Made by a program: the position numbers and the translations under genes. A DNA stretch of 64,000 bases. Origin: Undaria pinnatifida. Its lineage: Eukaryota; Sar; Phaeophyceae; Laminariales; Alariaceae. The DNA lies in the NCBI GenBank assembly GCA_012845835.1, contig JABAKD010000028.1, forward strand, positions 8,559,632-8,623,631, read 5' to 3'. The notes beneath the pieces are model-generated. The model was given only the letters and a program-made list of their open reading frames with translations. It did no database searches and was not told the origin of the DNA. Each line of letters starts with the position of its first letter. Positions within the stretch are counted from its first letter, which is position 1. This document shows, piece by piece, positions 33,401-46,227 of the stretch.

Positions 33401-36400
33401 CACCTTCACAGACAGCCTTGACAGGGAAACGCCTGACCATATCGCTGAAACCTGATGATCACCCACTTCTCCTCTGTTTTTTCTCGAAGTGACAAAGGAG
33501 CCAAGATACCTGTGTGCTCGGTATGGTTTATGTCTGTATCTGTGTGCGTGGTCTGCTGTGCTGTGTGCTTCTGTCAACGCAGAGGGAGCTCGAGAATATA
33601 GGGGTTTCCAAAAAGATAATGAGATGTTATTTACCCCGGGGGCAGGGGGCGTATTGTCATGCCACCAAATGCCTTGACAGACAGCCTTGACAGACTGACA
33701 GGTTGACAATTTGTCGTCAACCACCATCTTTGGTTGGTGTTGGCCGTGCTGGCTGTCATACCTGTCGTCGTGAGTGTTGGTGTGATGGTGGGGTGGCGAG
33801 AGATTGTGGTGGTGATGGAAATGGAAGCGTTGTTGTTTCTTCTTGTTAACTACCATCTTCGGTTGGCGGTGTTAGCCGTGCTGGCTGTTGTACCGGTCGT
33901 CGTGGGTGTTGGTGTGATGGTGGGGTGGCGAGAGGTGGTGGTGGTGTTTATGGAAATGGGGGCGTTGTTGTTTTTTCTTGTTTGCTTTGTTTTTGTTGGT
34001 TGCAACGAACTCTTCCGAGCATGAAACCCTTGCCTTACGCTTCAACTTATTTTCGGACCTTTCAGTACATGTGGCGCCCGGTACTACTCTTATTTATGAC
34101 CGCGGGGGTGGAGGTATCCAATGTCCAATCGTTGTTGGTGACCGGTAACAAGCATGACCCGCCCGAACCCTGAAAGTCCTTACCGTAAATATGTTTACCC
34201 CCCCCACGCGTGATCCATCGGAAAGCCGAAACCTCTTTCTGTAATTTTATCATGGCGTGCCGTCTCATGACAGGCCATGGTACATCATGTACGTCATGCC
34301 ATGCTATCACATGTAGTGTCAAGTGTCGGGTATTTGCCCCCCACCCTCCATCCTTCCGAAACCTAAAGCTCCTGTCATGGTACATGATGTATCTCGTGCC
34401 ATGCTATCACATGTAGAGTCAAGTGTCAGGTATTTCCCCCCCACCCCCCATCGTTCCAAAACCTAAACTACTTGCCCCTAATGTTATCCCGCACCCCACT
34501 TCTCCCATCCCCCCATCTCACAAATGCAGCGACTGAAGAAACTGCTGGACCTCCCATACGTGGACGAGAAGAACTTCGAGCGCGTGTGTCTTTACCTGCT
34601 GAGGATGGCGGACTACATGTCGGACCCGGATGACTTGCTGGTGAGGCCAGGTTTCGAGAACCCACCGCCTGGTTCACCCCTTCCCCCCCCCCCTTTTTTG
34701 TTTTGCTCTCCTCGCTGGCGTCGTTTGTACTTGGTTCGTTTGTCGTTTATTGTTTCATTTGCGGTTTATTGTTGCTGTGTTGGTATTCGTACTCGTGATG
34801 CTTTGACTACAATTTGCACATGGTACTGTCTTTTCGATATTTGGGTGTCTACCGCGTTCAAAGAGTACCGCATACTCCCCTCCCCGTGCCCTGCGCTCTT
34901 TTTTCGCTATTGAATACGCCAGCTTAACATTCATTTGTTTGTTTGTTTGTTTGTTTGCTTCATACCGATTTTGCCACCCGCCTCCCAGGAGATGATGTCC
35001 ACCGCGTTCGAGCTGTACCGCATGCAGGGCAAGTATTGCGACGCCGTGAGGGTGGCTTTGAGGATGGACGACCCCGACCTATTAGCGCAGCTACTAGCTG
35101 AGTGCGACGACAACGGCATGCGGCAGCAGATGAGGTAGGGTCAGACGCGAGAAAGAGGGAGGGAGCGGGGGGGGGGGGGGGTAGCAAGGACGGATTGAAA
35201 AGGATGGATCGCAGAGTATACATGAGGTTTACAAATGGAAGGGATGTTGTCGTTGTCGCTTTGTATTGTCGTGTTGCCGTTGTCGTCGTTGCCGCTGTTG
35301 CTGGCAATTTCGTTGTCGTTGTCGTTGCTGTTGCTATGCTCGTTGTTGCCATGTCTGGCGTTGTTTTCCACTCTTGCCGGCGCTTACCTTTTACGCCCGC
35401 CAACCCGCCCCGGCCTCAGCTACATCATGGCGCGCCACCGCGCCTCGTACGAGCACCCGGGCGACGACGCCGTGAACGAGATCATCGGGAACGGGAGCCT
35501 GAGCGAGCACTATCTTGCCCTTGCGAGGGATCTCGATGTTATGGAGGCGAAGGTGAGGGACTGAGCAGCCCCTGCAGCGTTGATTTATTTCATGACACCG
35601 AACTACACATATCTTATTTTTTAGTTATTCATGCAGTGTTTTCTTCCCTGTGATACTGTTTTTGTTGTCTTGTTATTGGTTCTGTCTTTTTTCAATTGTT
35701 TTGTCCATCGTAAGATGTGATTTGTATGTCATTCCACGTTCGTAACTTCAGGCGCGTCATCCCTAAGGTGGACAGCATTTGTTGTTTTACATGTATTGTT
35801 TTTTCGTCTGTACCCCAGTTAGCGATACATCGGTTAACTTGCTGTCCGCCTATCATACCTACATTTTTTCGTGGAGCAGACGCCCGAGGACATCTATAAG
35901 AGCCATCTGGCGGAGTCAGGAGGGGTGTCTCGGCGCAGGGATGGGGGGGGGCAGCAGGTGGATTCTGCCCGTGCTAACCTGGCCTCGACGTTTGTGAACG
36001 CCTTCGTCAACGCTGGCTACGGTCAGGATCAGGCAAGGGGTTGTATAGACCGGTCAGGCGGTGGCAGCAGTGACGGTGGCATTAATCATTGGTTTGTAGA
36101 TTTTCAGCGGTGGCGGCGGTCATGGTTGATTTTTTACTTTCAGTGTTTATCTTTTTGTAAGTTTTTCAAGGTATTCCAGCAGTGATGTTTTCTGGGTGTT
36201 TTGTTTTTGGCGTTTCTTTGGAGAGTTCGTCGAGGTACAACTGCGGCGGGAACTCGCGGAATACAGCCGACTGGCCAGTCATTGGTCGCCGTTGCTCGGG
36301 ATTGTCGTTTCGTTTTGTTGTGGTTTTCTTTGTGTTTGTTGCTCGTTTGGTTGTGTTCTGTTTTTGCGTCTGCTGTTTTCATCTGTTGTGTTTTCCCCCA

Positions 36401-39400
36401 CCTGACTTTTCCCATTTTCTCTTTATGTGTTTCCCCCCACCCACATACGTTGCTTTTTTTACATGTTTTATGCGTCTGCAGCTGATGACGACCGAGGGCA
36501 ATGCTTGGCTGTACAAGAACAAGGACCACGGCATGATGAGCGCTGCGGCCTCCCTCGGGACCATTCTCCTCTGGAATGTCGAGGAGGGTCTTACTCAGGT
36601 ACGTAGGTTTTTGGGCATGAGGGGAGAGGGTGGGAGCGAGGAGAGGAGAAAGGGGGAGAAAGAAGGACAGCGGTGGACGAGGGGGGTCAGAATCAACGAG
36701 CAGGCGGGTTTCATAGGGAACGGCTCGGTGCTTGCTCGGAAGCCTGACGTCAACAATCTATTTTTCAGTGCGACGCGCTTTGAGCGAAATTGAGCAGGGG
36801 AGGAAGGGGCACGAGGGGGGATGTGGCATCCTGTGTGTTACGTTAATTCCTCCCCATGACGCACCTGCGGCGTCTTGAGCTCCCCTTCCCCCCACGACTC
36901 CCACCAATAGCTCGCTCAACAAACCCACTGCCCCTTCCCTCCTGATGCGTGCCCTTGCTCCCCCCCCCCCTCCCAGATTGACAAGTTCTTGTACTCAAGC
37001 GAGGACTACATCAAGGCCGGCGCAGTGCTAGCCGTGGGGATCTTGAGCAGGTAATGTGACTCCCTGAATCCCCCCCCGCACACTCCATCTCAAAAGGGAC
37101 GCACGATCATTGGTCAAACGTAATGCAAATCGATGAATGCGCCCCCCCCCCCCCCCCCCCCGCTCGCACGCTCCCGCCCCGCCCCCTCCTCGTCCTCGTC
37201 TTCCTCCGTGTTTCTTAGTTGCGCGTCAGGGGTGCCGTTCCCCTTGACGGCCCTCCCCCGGTGTTGTTTTGCGGGTGTATTGCCCACTGCTGTACGCGAT
37301 GCTGCGGCCGCAGGGAAGGAAATTGAGGGGAGAGTCTGACTTTTCCGTCGGTCCGTCCGCCCGTTCGTCCGTCCGCCGGTCTATCTGTCCGCCCTCTTTT
37401 CGACGTTACAACAACAGCGGGGTGCGGAACGAGAGCGACCCGGCCCTGGCCCTCCTCTCCGACCACGTTGACTCCCCGTCCCACGCCATGCGCTGCGGTG
37501 CCTGCGTGGGTCTGGGCGTGGCGTACGCGGGCGCGAGACGGGAGGACGTGGTGGAGCTGCTCACGCCCCTCGTGGCCAACACGGAAAACGCGAACATGGT
37601 GGAGGTGAACAAGCCCTTGTTTTTGGCGTTGATGTTGTGGGTGTTGGTGTTGGTGTTGATGCTATTGGTGTTGGTGTTGGTGTTGATGTTGGTGTTGGTG
37701 TTGGTGTTGGTATTGGTGTTGGTGTTGGTGTTGGCGTTGGTGTTGGTGTTGGTGATGGTGTTGATGTTGGTGTTGGTGTTGGTGTTGGCGTTGGTGTTGG
37801 TGGTGGTGTTGGTGTTGGTGGTGTTGGTGTTGGTGGTGTTGGTGGTGTTGGAGGTGTTGGTGTTGGTGGTGTTGGTGGTGTTGGTGGCGGTGGTGTTGGT
37901 GTGTGTGGTGGTGGTGGTGGTGGTGGTGGTGACGATGGCGTTGGCGATGGTGTTGTGGGTGGTGTTTTGTGGTTGTGGTGGCGGTGGTTCTGGTGGTGGT
38001 CGCGGTTATGGTGGGTGGGGTAGTGATGTTGATGGTGGTGGCGTTTGTTTAGTGTTTTGGTTGCTGGGTTGCTTGTTTGCGCGTTTGCTAGCTGCTTGTT
38101 TGCGTGTTTGCTTGCTTGCCTACTTGCTAGAAATATTTTATAAAATGCCTGACGAAGTATCTAATGCCACATCTGATGCCGTGTCGCGCGCCGATGGTTT
38201 GATGGCGCGAGCAGGTGGGCCTAGCGGCTTTGTCTCTCGGCATGATCTTCGTAGGGACCTGCAACGAGGAGGTGGGCTCCGTCTTGGTGCAGAGGCTGAT
38301 GGAGAGCAGTGACACCGAGCTAGAGCAGTCCATGGCGCGGCTGGTGTCCCTGGGGCTAGGACTGCTATTCATCGGGAAGAGCGAAAAGGCTGACGCCATG
38401 ATGGAGGTGCGATAGACAGATTGCGAGAGGTGAAATGGGGTGAGATGCCTGCGTGCGGCGCGGTGGGGTGGGGTGCCCCCCCCAGTGTTTTCGATGCGGA
38501 TCTGCTACGCAAACGCTTCGATGTTTCGAATATCATAATTACACCAGGTATCGACTACCGGTATTTTTTCACTTGATCGATTTCGTGTCCACCAGTAGAT
38601 GTGTTTCTGCCATGATGCCTTGTCTCTTCGATGTTGCGTTTTCTGTTACACCCTTGCCCGTGCCTGTCTTCCTGTTTTGGTGTTTTGCCTTTGGTGTTTC
38701 GTGTTGTATGGGCTGTGTGTTGTCCTTTGTTTTTTTATGCGTTTTGTGTTTGTGTTTTCACGCCCTACAGATTGTGAAGACGATCGACCACCGCATGGGG
38801 CGGTATACCCAAGTGGTGCTGGACACCTGCGCCTACGCGGGCACGGGGAACGTCCTGAAGGTGCAGGAGATGCTGCACGTCTGTGCCGAACACCTCGACG
38901 AGAACGCGGAGCACCAGGTGAAGACTTAGCGTTGTTGTCGCGCACTGCAATGTACTCCTATTACCCTGCCCGTTTTGTAGTTGATGTAATATATCGTTGC
39001 TACGTGTGTACGTACTGATGCCATTGTCACTGCCGTTGTGTATGCTACTGCTGTAGAGTAGGGTTGGGCTCGTTCATTGCTCGAGCCTTCGGGTTCTTTT
39101 TTCTGCGACACTAGGACCGAAAGTAGGCTGGAGCCAAAGCCGAAATCGAAGCCGTCAACCGATACCGAAATTAAAACCGAAACCGGAACCGAAACCGAAA
39201 GTGAAATCCAAACCAAAACCCGCTGTCGAAACCGAACCGAAAACCAAACCATCAACCGTTTTCAGGATCGCTCTACTAGTAGTACTGTAATACTACCCAG
39301 TTACCTTGTTTTCTAACCAAAGCTGAAACCCAAACCAAATGCAGGCCGCTGCTGTTCTGGGGATCGCTCTGGTGACGCTCGGGGACGACATCGGCTCGGA

Positions 39401-42400
39401 GATGGCCCTTCGGACGTTCGACCACCTCCTCCACTACGGGGAGCTGCCAATCCGACGGTGAGTAGACGGGCTGTTAAGGGGGTCGGGGACGGGGGCGGAG
39501 GAGAGGTTACTGATGGAAGGATGCGAGAGGTAGAGGGAAGGTTGGGGGAGGGGGTACTCGTAGAGATAGGAGGGCAGAGGGGGGGAGGCGGAGGTTCTCA
39601 TCGAGGGAAAAAGAGAGGCAAGAGGGAGGTGAGGAAGGAAGAACATGTGTGAGGTATATTGGGAAGGAAGGGGTAAGCATTTATTTTCATTTTCCGTGTT
39701 GCGGTTCGCGATGGAATTGATTCTTCCGTTTGTTGTCACCACGGCACGAGGAACTTCAACCTAGTCCGGCAAAATCGCCGGGTTTGGGTATGCGAGGATC
39801 CAGTGCGGTCACACCGCGCCGGGAGACAGCGCGGTGCGTCTACGCGTCAATACTGTGACGGCCTGCCCCCACGGCCATAGAATCCCCCCCGTTTCCTTCC
39901 CCTCTTATCCCCTTGCACTGTCTCGTGGAACGCTGCCATAAGCACTACCACCGCCCCGAAAATAACCATGGCCATCTCGACCACTACCGCCGCCGCCTCC
40001 ACAACCACCAATATCGCTATGGTCACCACCACAGCCACAACCCCCCCCCTACCACAACCACCACATCGTACCAGTACCATCACCACCACCACTTCATCGT
40101 ACCAGTACTACCACCATCACCACAACATCACCGCCACCTCCGCTCGACCTGCGCAACCCGACCCGACCTGACCGAAAGCCCCGTTGTCTGCGCGCTGCGC
40201 CCGCTTTGTGTACCATGTGAGCCAGGGTGGTACCTCTGGCCCTTGCCCTGCTGAACATCAGCCACCCTGACTTCGCGGTGATCGACCAGCTGTCAAGGTT
40301 GACCCACGACGCTGACGCTGACGTGGCACAGTCCGCCATCATGGTGAGTATGACACGGGGGTTTCCAGAGCCTTTCCAGGCTTTTACCCGGGAGTTTCCT
40401 GGGCTGTGACCCAAGAATTTTTATTTTGGGATTAGTAGAATTACTTTTTTCGGGTTCGCACAAGTGGAAATGAGGTAGATGTTTTTCCCGGGGTTTTCCC
40501 TGAGGCTTTCCAGAGACTTTCCAGCGGTTTTCCGTATTAGTGGGCGTGTCCTCCCCCCCCTTTCCTTCCCCCCCAGTGCGTACCGGGGGGGAAGGAAAGG
40601 GGGGGGGGGGAGGGAGGCAAGGGCCACGGCAGAGTGTCGACTGATTGGGCCCATGGATGGCCAAGTTTAAGTGTACTATCGTGTGTGTTGACCCCGCGCC
40701 TCGGCTGGTTTTCTTCCTGGGCGATTTGACTGTTGTTGCTACTGCCACTGCTGTTTATTTGCTTGTAGGCCCTCTTGAATTTTCTAGGTTGTGTTTGGTG
40801 TTTGGTGTGTTTTGTTTGTTCGTGTGATTCGCCCCCCCCACCCGCCCCCCGTTCCCTCCTTGTGTGCGTGTATTTTTGTCTGGAAGGCCCTGGGGTTGGT
40901 CTCAGCGGGTACGAACAATTCCCGCGTGGCGCAGCTGCTGCGACAACTAAGCGAGTTCTACGCGCGAGAGGCATCCCACCTGTTCGTCACGCGCATCGCA
41001 CAAGGGCTCAACCACATGGGCAAGGTGGGTGCACCTTCGACGGTACCTGTGCCCGCACCCGTATTCCGTACCTGTACCATTAATATAGCACCCGCATCCG
41101 CGCTCGTGTCCCCTATTCGTACACGGACCAGTACCTGCACCCGTACCCGATCTGTTCATTTCCTGTATCTGTGCAAGTACCTGTATAATATCCGCCCATA
41201 CAAGTACTCGCACCTGAAGTGGATACAGTACCTGTACCCGTATCCGATTCACACCCGTACCCGTGCCTGTACTCGTACCCGTACAAGCACCTGTATCCGT
41301 ACCCACACCTATACCTTTGCCCCTAGCGGTACTCATACCTGTACCCGAACCCGCCCCTGTACCTGCACCCGTACTCATGTCGATACCCGTAACCCATCTG
41401 TGCCAGTGCCCGTCATCCTTGCCGCACCGTCGCGGCTACCACTTTGCCGTACACCCTCTCGCCGCCTTCACGACCCAATGAGTACTCTCTTGGTCTTCCC
41501 CACGGCCTCGCTCTCCTGCTTAGCACGGCGATCATGAGCGTGTGCGCAATCAGATCTACCCTCCGCCGTTTTTTAGAGCTGGTGTCAATTTTCTTCGGTG
41601 TATCCCGTCATCCGCCCCCGCCCCCTCCCTCCCCCCTCCCTCCCCTTACTTCCGGTCTTCAATCGTTTTTTGCGGTTTTTTCAGGGGCTGATGTCGCTGC
41701 ACCCCTTCCATTCGGACCGTCTGATCATGAACCCGGCGGGGCTGGCGGGGGTTTTGACTGTCATGCACCTGTGCATGGACATGAAGAACACACTGCTGGG
41801 CAAGTACCACTATATGCTCTTCTACATCACGGCGGCGATGAACCCGCGAATGCTCATGACGGTGAGCGATTGCCTCCCTTCCACTTTTGCATCAATTTTT
41901 GCTGGGGGTGGGGGGAGGGGGTGGAGGCCGACGATTTAATCACTGTTGTTGTTGTGATGGTGATGGTGGTGGTGGTTGTTGTTGTTTTTGTGGTTGTGGT
42001 TGTGGTTGTGGTTATTGTCGTTGGGGTGGCGGTGGCGGTGGCGGTGGCGGTGACGGTGATGGTGGCGGGGGCGGGGGAGCGGGGGCGGTTGCGGTTGCGG
42101 TTGCGGTCGCGGTGGTCGTGCTCGTGCTCGTGGTGGTGGTGGTGGTGGTGGAGGTGGTGTTGGTGGTGGTTTGTTGTTGTTGTTGTTGTTGTTATTGATA
42201 TTGTGTTACTCACACACTATCGTTTTGTTGTTGCAGGTTGACGCGGACCTAAAGCCGCTTCCGGTGAACGTTCGAGTGGGGCAGGCGGTGGAGACGGTCG
42301 GGCAGGCGGGTAAGCCGAAGACCATTACCGGCTTCCAGACTCACACAACGCCGGTTCTACTCGGCGTAAGAGACCGTGCAGAGGTGAGTACACTCCCGGC

Positions 42401-43228
42401 CTTTTAGAAAGAGTCCACTAGAAAGCTGGCCTGAAAAGTTCGACAAAACAAGAATCAACCGCTGTTATACTGAAGTTAGAGTAGGAAACACCCTATCTCA
42501 ATTATAAAAGCCCTCGTCCGTTTTCTGGCCGAGGGCCGATGCTGTTTTGTATCATACGGACAAGACACATTGACGTGGTGTGAGAGTGTAATTATTCATG
42601 TATTGCTTCGTTTTAGGCAACGATATCAGCGCTGCGTGCTTGCTAACGTGATGAAATGCTGTGGGATTGTGGTTGCAGAATGTCGGATTTTAGGTACTGG
42701 ATGTCGGGTTTGGAAAATAGAAAATTGGTGTTGGATGTGGATCGGCCTATCTGTAATTGAGGCGGTCGTTGCTGAGCTCACGCGCGTGGTATTACTGCGT
42801 GCCCCCGGAGAAATATATTGCTTACCAAAACCGTTTTTTTTCTGCTCTGGACTGGGTAGTAGCCCGCCACCCCCACCACCGATGATTACACCCCGCCCCC
42901 GCACCTCCCCTACCCAATCCACCCCATCCCACCGTACTCCACCCCTACCTCCAACGCCAACCCCCCGACCGATCCAGAACTCAAACTCAACCCTAACCAA
43001 CTCCCGAATAAACCCCAACCAACCTCCAACCCAACCTCAACCCCCTGCTCGCTTTCTTCGCTGGCTTACTTGGCTCTCGCTTTTACACTTGAAAATACAC
43101 AGTTGGCGACAAACGAGTGGATCCCTTCCACGAACGTTCTTGAAGGCGTGGTTATTCTCACGCGGAACCCGGAGTTGGATGACCGCCCGGCGACAGCAAA
43201 AGAAGACGGCAAGGGAGCGAAGGACTGA
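30424..43228 (+). CDS. RPN1: 26S proteasome regulatory subunit RPN1 (PSMD2), 19 exons
   Basis: Exons: 30424-30703, 31056-31169, 32083-32252, 32659-32994, 34530-34640, 34989-35134, 35420-35552, 35880-36032, 36482-36598, 36977-37050, 37418-37604, 38215-38406, 38771-38917, 39345-39457, 40226-40343, 40887-41024, 41685-41861, 42237-42383, 43103-43228. Phases agree throughout; the sum is 2979 nt, or 992 residues, normal for RPN1 (about 900-1000). The N-terminus is Lys/Asp-rich. Hallmarks: [20 protein letters not shown] (exon 2), FLALARELD-like [12 protein letters not shown] (exon 7), [20 protein letters not shown] (exon 8), [18 protein letters not shown] (exon 9), PC-repeat helices such as [17 protein letters not shown] and [18 protein letters not shown] (exons 11-12), [12 protein letters not shown] (exon 13) and [20 protein letters not shown] (exon 18). 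RPN1 is a toroidal base subunit that docks ubiquitin receptors, UBL shuttles and UBP6/USP14. Seventeen introns are GT-AG; intron 8 is GC-AG. Introns make up about 77% of the gene and several contain minisatellites. Confidence 0.97.
33717..34432 (+). repeat. Two tandem duplications inside RPN1 intron 4
   Basis: A unit of about 129 bp is duplicated (about 33717-33845 and 33846-33974; shared GTGATGGTGGGGTGGCGAGA and TTGGCNGTGTT blocks). About 300 bp downstream a unit of about 110 bp is duplicated (about 34262-34372 and 34373-34432; shared GTGCCATGCTATCACATGTAG with one variant). Intron 4 is the longest of the gene (1535 bp), and these duplications account for part of its length. Confidence 0.7.
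37620..37965 (+). repeat. (GTTGGT)n minisatellite in RPN1 intron 11
   Basis: About 345 bp of hexamer GTTGGT with GTGTTGATG variants grading into GGTGGT, all G/T on the transcribed sense strand. It sits 15 bp after the exon 11 donor. Translations give Val-Leu-Val or Gly-Val-Gly polymers that mimic a long ORF (37269-38312), but the exon 11 and exon 12 boundaries and phases show it is intronic. Confidence 0.9.
39115..39265 (+). repeat. (CGAAAC)n-type repeat in RPN1 intron 13
   Basis: Degenerate units of AACCGAAACCGAAA, about 150 bp long, purine/C-rich on the sense strand, lie about 80 bp upstream of the exon 14 acceptor. Confidence 0.75.
39945..40140 (+). repeat. CCACCA-rich repeat in RPN1 intron 14
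   Basis: About 200 bp of CCACCACCA-type sequence, with ATC and TACCAG variants, lies upstream of the exon 15 acceptor. It is the C/A-rich counterpart of the G/T-rich repeat tracts in introns 11 and 17. Confidence 0.75.
41030..41410 (+). repeat. CCCGTACCTGTA minisatellite in RPN1 intron 16
   Basis: Degenerate tandem units of about 6-12 bp related to CCCGTACCTGTA fill most of intron 16, immediately after the exon 16 donor. The plus strand is C/T/A-biased. Confidence 0.8.
41940..42200 (+). repeat. GGTGGC/GTTGTT repeat in RPN1 intron 17
   Basis: About 260 bp of G/T-rich trinucleotide and hexanucleotide repeats (GTGGTT, GGTGGC, GTTGCG, then GTTGTT) between exons 17 and 18. Frames through it are Val or Gly polymers and not coding. 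Confidence 0.85.
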
Positions 43229-46227
43229 TAGGAGAAACTACAGCTTAGGCTGAAGTTTCAGAGGTTCACGTGGTAGTCTTCAAGGGGGAAAGGGGTGGGG
43301 GGAGCGGTTTTGTTATGGTAGCGTGGGGGGTTGTTTTTGGAGAGGGTTGTCTTGTTTTTTTGGCGAGTGGGTGCGCTTTTTGGGGGCGGGGAGGGAAGGC
43401 GGCAGGTTAATTTTCCCTTGGCTAGCGACTGACCTGAAAGCGCCGGCTACTGAGATGGAACGGTAGAGTACCACACTTTGATGTGCGTTGTACTATGCCC
43501 TCCGGGATTGAGGGGGGGGGGTATCTTCTCTGGAGTAGTGACGTCTTGCGACCTGACAAAAGACAACATTCCACACCATACTTGTTGCACTTCCGGGTAA
43601 GGGCTTTTCTACTGTAGTATTTGTCAGACCCAGGTGATCTTGTTTTCTCCGGAAAATCGCGAGCAGGGTACATATGTGTCATGGTAATCGTCCGATCGGG
43701 GTCCTGTGTGTCAAGGGGTAATGATAGTCACCCGCCGAAGACTTCGAACGTGACGGTAGTCATTCGACAGCGTTCCCTGTGTACCTGCCACGAGACTTGT
43801 CTGACCAGGATGCATGCACACTCCCCTTCGCCATGTTTCCGGTGTCTAAAACGGAATTATTGTTTTGTTTTGACCGTCTGTCTGACCTTTCAATCTAGGT
43901 GTTACGCTTTTTTTCCTCAAGCGATATTTCTGCGTGTATTGTCAGGGTAGCAGCCGGAACAGGGTCCTGTAGGCCTAAAAGACCGCCAAGGTATTATTCG
44001 ACCGTCTAGAGGAAGATCGTTTGCAGTACCAGGTGCGACAAGAAGCCCAATCATGCTGTGCGCGTGTCGTACATCTGCCTAATTACACACTACTCCGGAC
44101 ACATCTCTTGCCCCAGGGGCATGCTTCGTGTTGGTCAAAGCCGCAATCGCCATGATGAACGTTTGGTACTTGTTGTCCCTTTTGAACCCTCGAAGGGGTT
44201 ACGCCAAAGAACGGGGACGAGGCGTTTTGCACAGCATAAACGCCGCACTACGACGAGATTAACCCCTCGGAAAGCGCCCCTTCTGGTGTGTATTCAGCGT
44301 AACTTTGCTGGAAAAATTACTGTCTAAAGTTTGTTTGGATACAGTGGCTGTGGTTGTTCGTTGTCCCTTCCAGGTACCAGGGTGCCAGGTATTAAACAGC
44401 AAGCAGTTTGCTGCATGCACCTGTTGTTGGCAATATCGTTGCACATTAAATAATTTAGTACGCAGCATGTGCCTACTCAACATGTTTGACGATATGATAC
44501 CCCCCTTGCAGCGAACATCAGTCCGCCGCCCCCTCTTGATAATCACGTTTATTATTAGTTACTGCAAACTATATTTTCCGACTCTAGTTCCAAGGAGTTT
44601 TGATGGCAAAAAAAGTTTTTTTAGTTGTTTCAGTACGAGAAGGATTCCATCTCCGGCCACAAACGACAATAACACTCGTACCTTCGATATTTTGGCATTT
44701 TCAGCGGAATCACCTGTACGCGCTCGTAAACACGAATGAGTTGTTGGCCCCACCGGCGTTTTATCCATGCACATCCCTGCCTGCACCTCACCTTACCGTG
44801 CGTTTTCGTTGGATACAGCAGCGATTATCAGGGAGTGATTGAAGCTGATATAAAAGATCCTGGCAATGGCGAACCAAACCATCACGCACCTGGTACATAG
44901 ACTAAACTACACATAAAGCATACGTCCTGCAGCAGCTATTTTTTATTGCACTTAGTTTCTGTATGTACCCTACGGGTGGACGGGATCACCCTCCTTCAGC
45001 ATAGTAGCAGGTACCGGATATATCTTATTAGTGGAAGGTGGGCAAAAGGGCAACTTTCTGAGCATCTTTTAGAACGTCAACCATCACAAAACGTGCGGAT
45101 TTGCCCACGTTCCGTGAACTAGGGGTACTTTTGGGCATTCAAAAATGTGTTTTTATAAAAAAATTACAAAAATTGAAAAACGTCAGCGGTGAGTACAACC
45201 GATTGAATGATTGAAACTCAACTTTGCAAGCTGCATGGCACATCTAGACTATGTCTCACTAAATATACAATAGTTGCACAAAATATACGTAAAATTGAAA
45301 AATGTCAGCTGTGGGTACGGCCGATTGAATGGTTGAAACTCAGTTTTGCAAGCTGCGAGGTACATCTATGTTTCGCTAATACCTGGCACACAGATGTTTC
45401 CCAAAAGAAAGGCTGTCGTATGGAGTTTTCCGACGTTCTGTGGATTGTGCGTCATGTGATAGCTGACTTTCATATGCAGACTGATAGTTTGTGATCCAAA
45501 ACATTACTTTCCTCTCAGGTTGTTGCTGTCATTCGAAGCTCATCTAGATTCTGGTTTATACGGCCCTCCCGTTGCCTTGAAGATGCACAACCCTTGGCAA
45601 TTTTCTATGCTCTGCGTCATGCATTCGACGCAGCAGGAATGCAGCAGGAAGGTCGCCGTTGAAAGATACTAGACTACTTCTAAAACGTTCCCGTCGTTGC
45701 AAAAATAAAAACGCCTGCATACAAAAATGTTCCGGTTCAGAATTTCGCCGCAATCTGTTTTGCGATATTCGGCTTTCGACATCGTTCGTCAGTCCGTGCA
45801 AAGACTTTCGACATCGTTCGCCAGTCGGTGCAAAGCCTCTACCCCTTGCAGTCTGTAGAGCCTAGCTATCCAGCTGGACAGACTGCCGTAGGATCTCGGC
45901 TCGCTCCTGCACCAACGGCGGAGAGAGATACCTGGACGAAGATACATGGCCACGACCTCGGGAAGTGGTGGTATTTTGCTCGTCGCGGGCGAAGGTAATT
46001 TTTTTTTGCGTCTTGCGTCGATCGACGTCGTTGACGAAATCTCGTTCTACTCGTACGTGTCTGGTACCTAGTACTACAGCAGCAGTATACTGGTAGTACA
46101 CATCCATGACTAGCAGAGAAAAAAAGAGGTGAACAAGCGTTTGAGGACGGGGGAGGATCGACTTGGCACGCAGAGAACCTGCAACCCGCTCCAACGATGG
46201 AGTGCGCCCAGCGTGGGGACAGGGAGC
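43229..46227. other. Intergenic; short tandem duplications
   Basis: No gene is recognised downstream of RPN1. A segment of about 76 bp (AAATTGAAAAACGTCAGC to GCACATCT) at 45171-45246 recurs at 45291-45366, same orientation, 120 bp period. A unit of about 32 bp (CGACATCGTTCGTCAGT) is doubled at 45778-45835. The proximal part presumably contains the RPN1 3' untranslated region, but I see no unambiguous polyadenylation signal. Confidence 0.5.

Noticed and set aside
37269-38312. 347-codon plus-strand ORF
   Set aside because: It joins RPN1 exon 11 to an intronic GTTGGT repeat. Protein continuity and phase with exon 12 show that the repeat is spliced out.
41444-42241. 265-codon plus-strand ORF
   Set aside because: Mostly Val polymer from the intron 17 repeat; exons 17 and 18 of RPN1 lie in other frames with clean splice sites.
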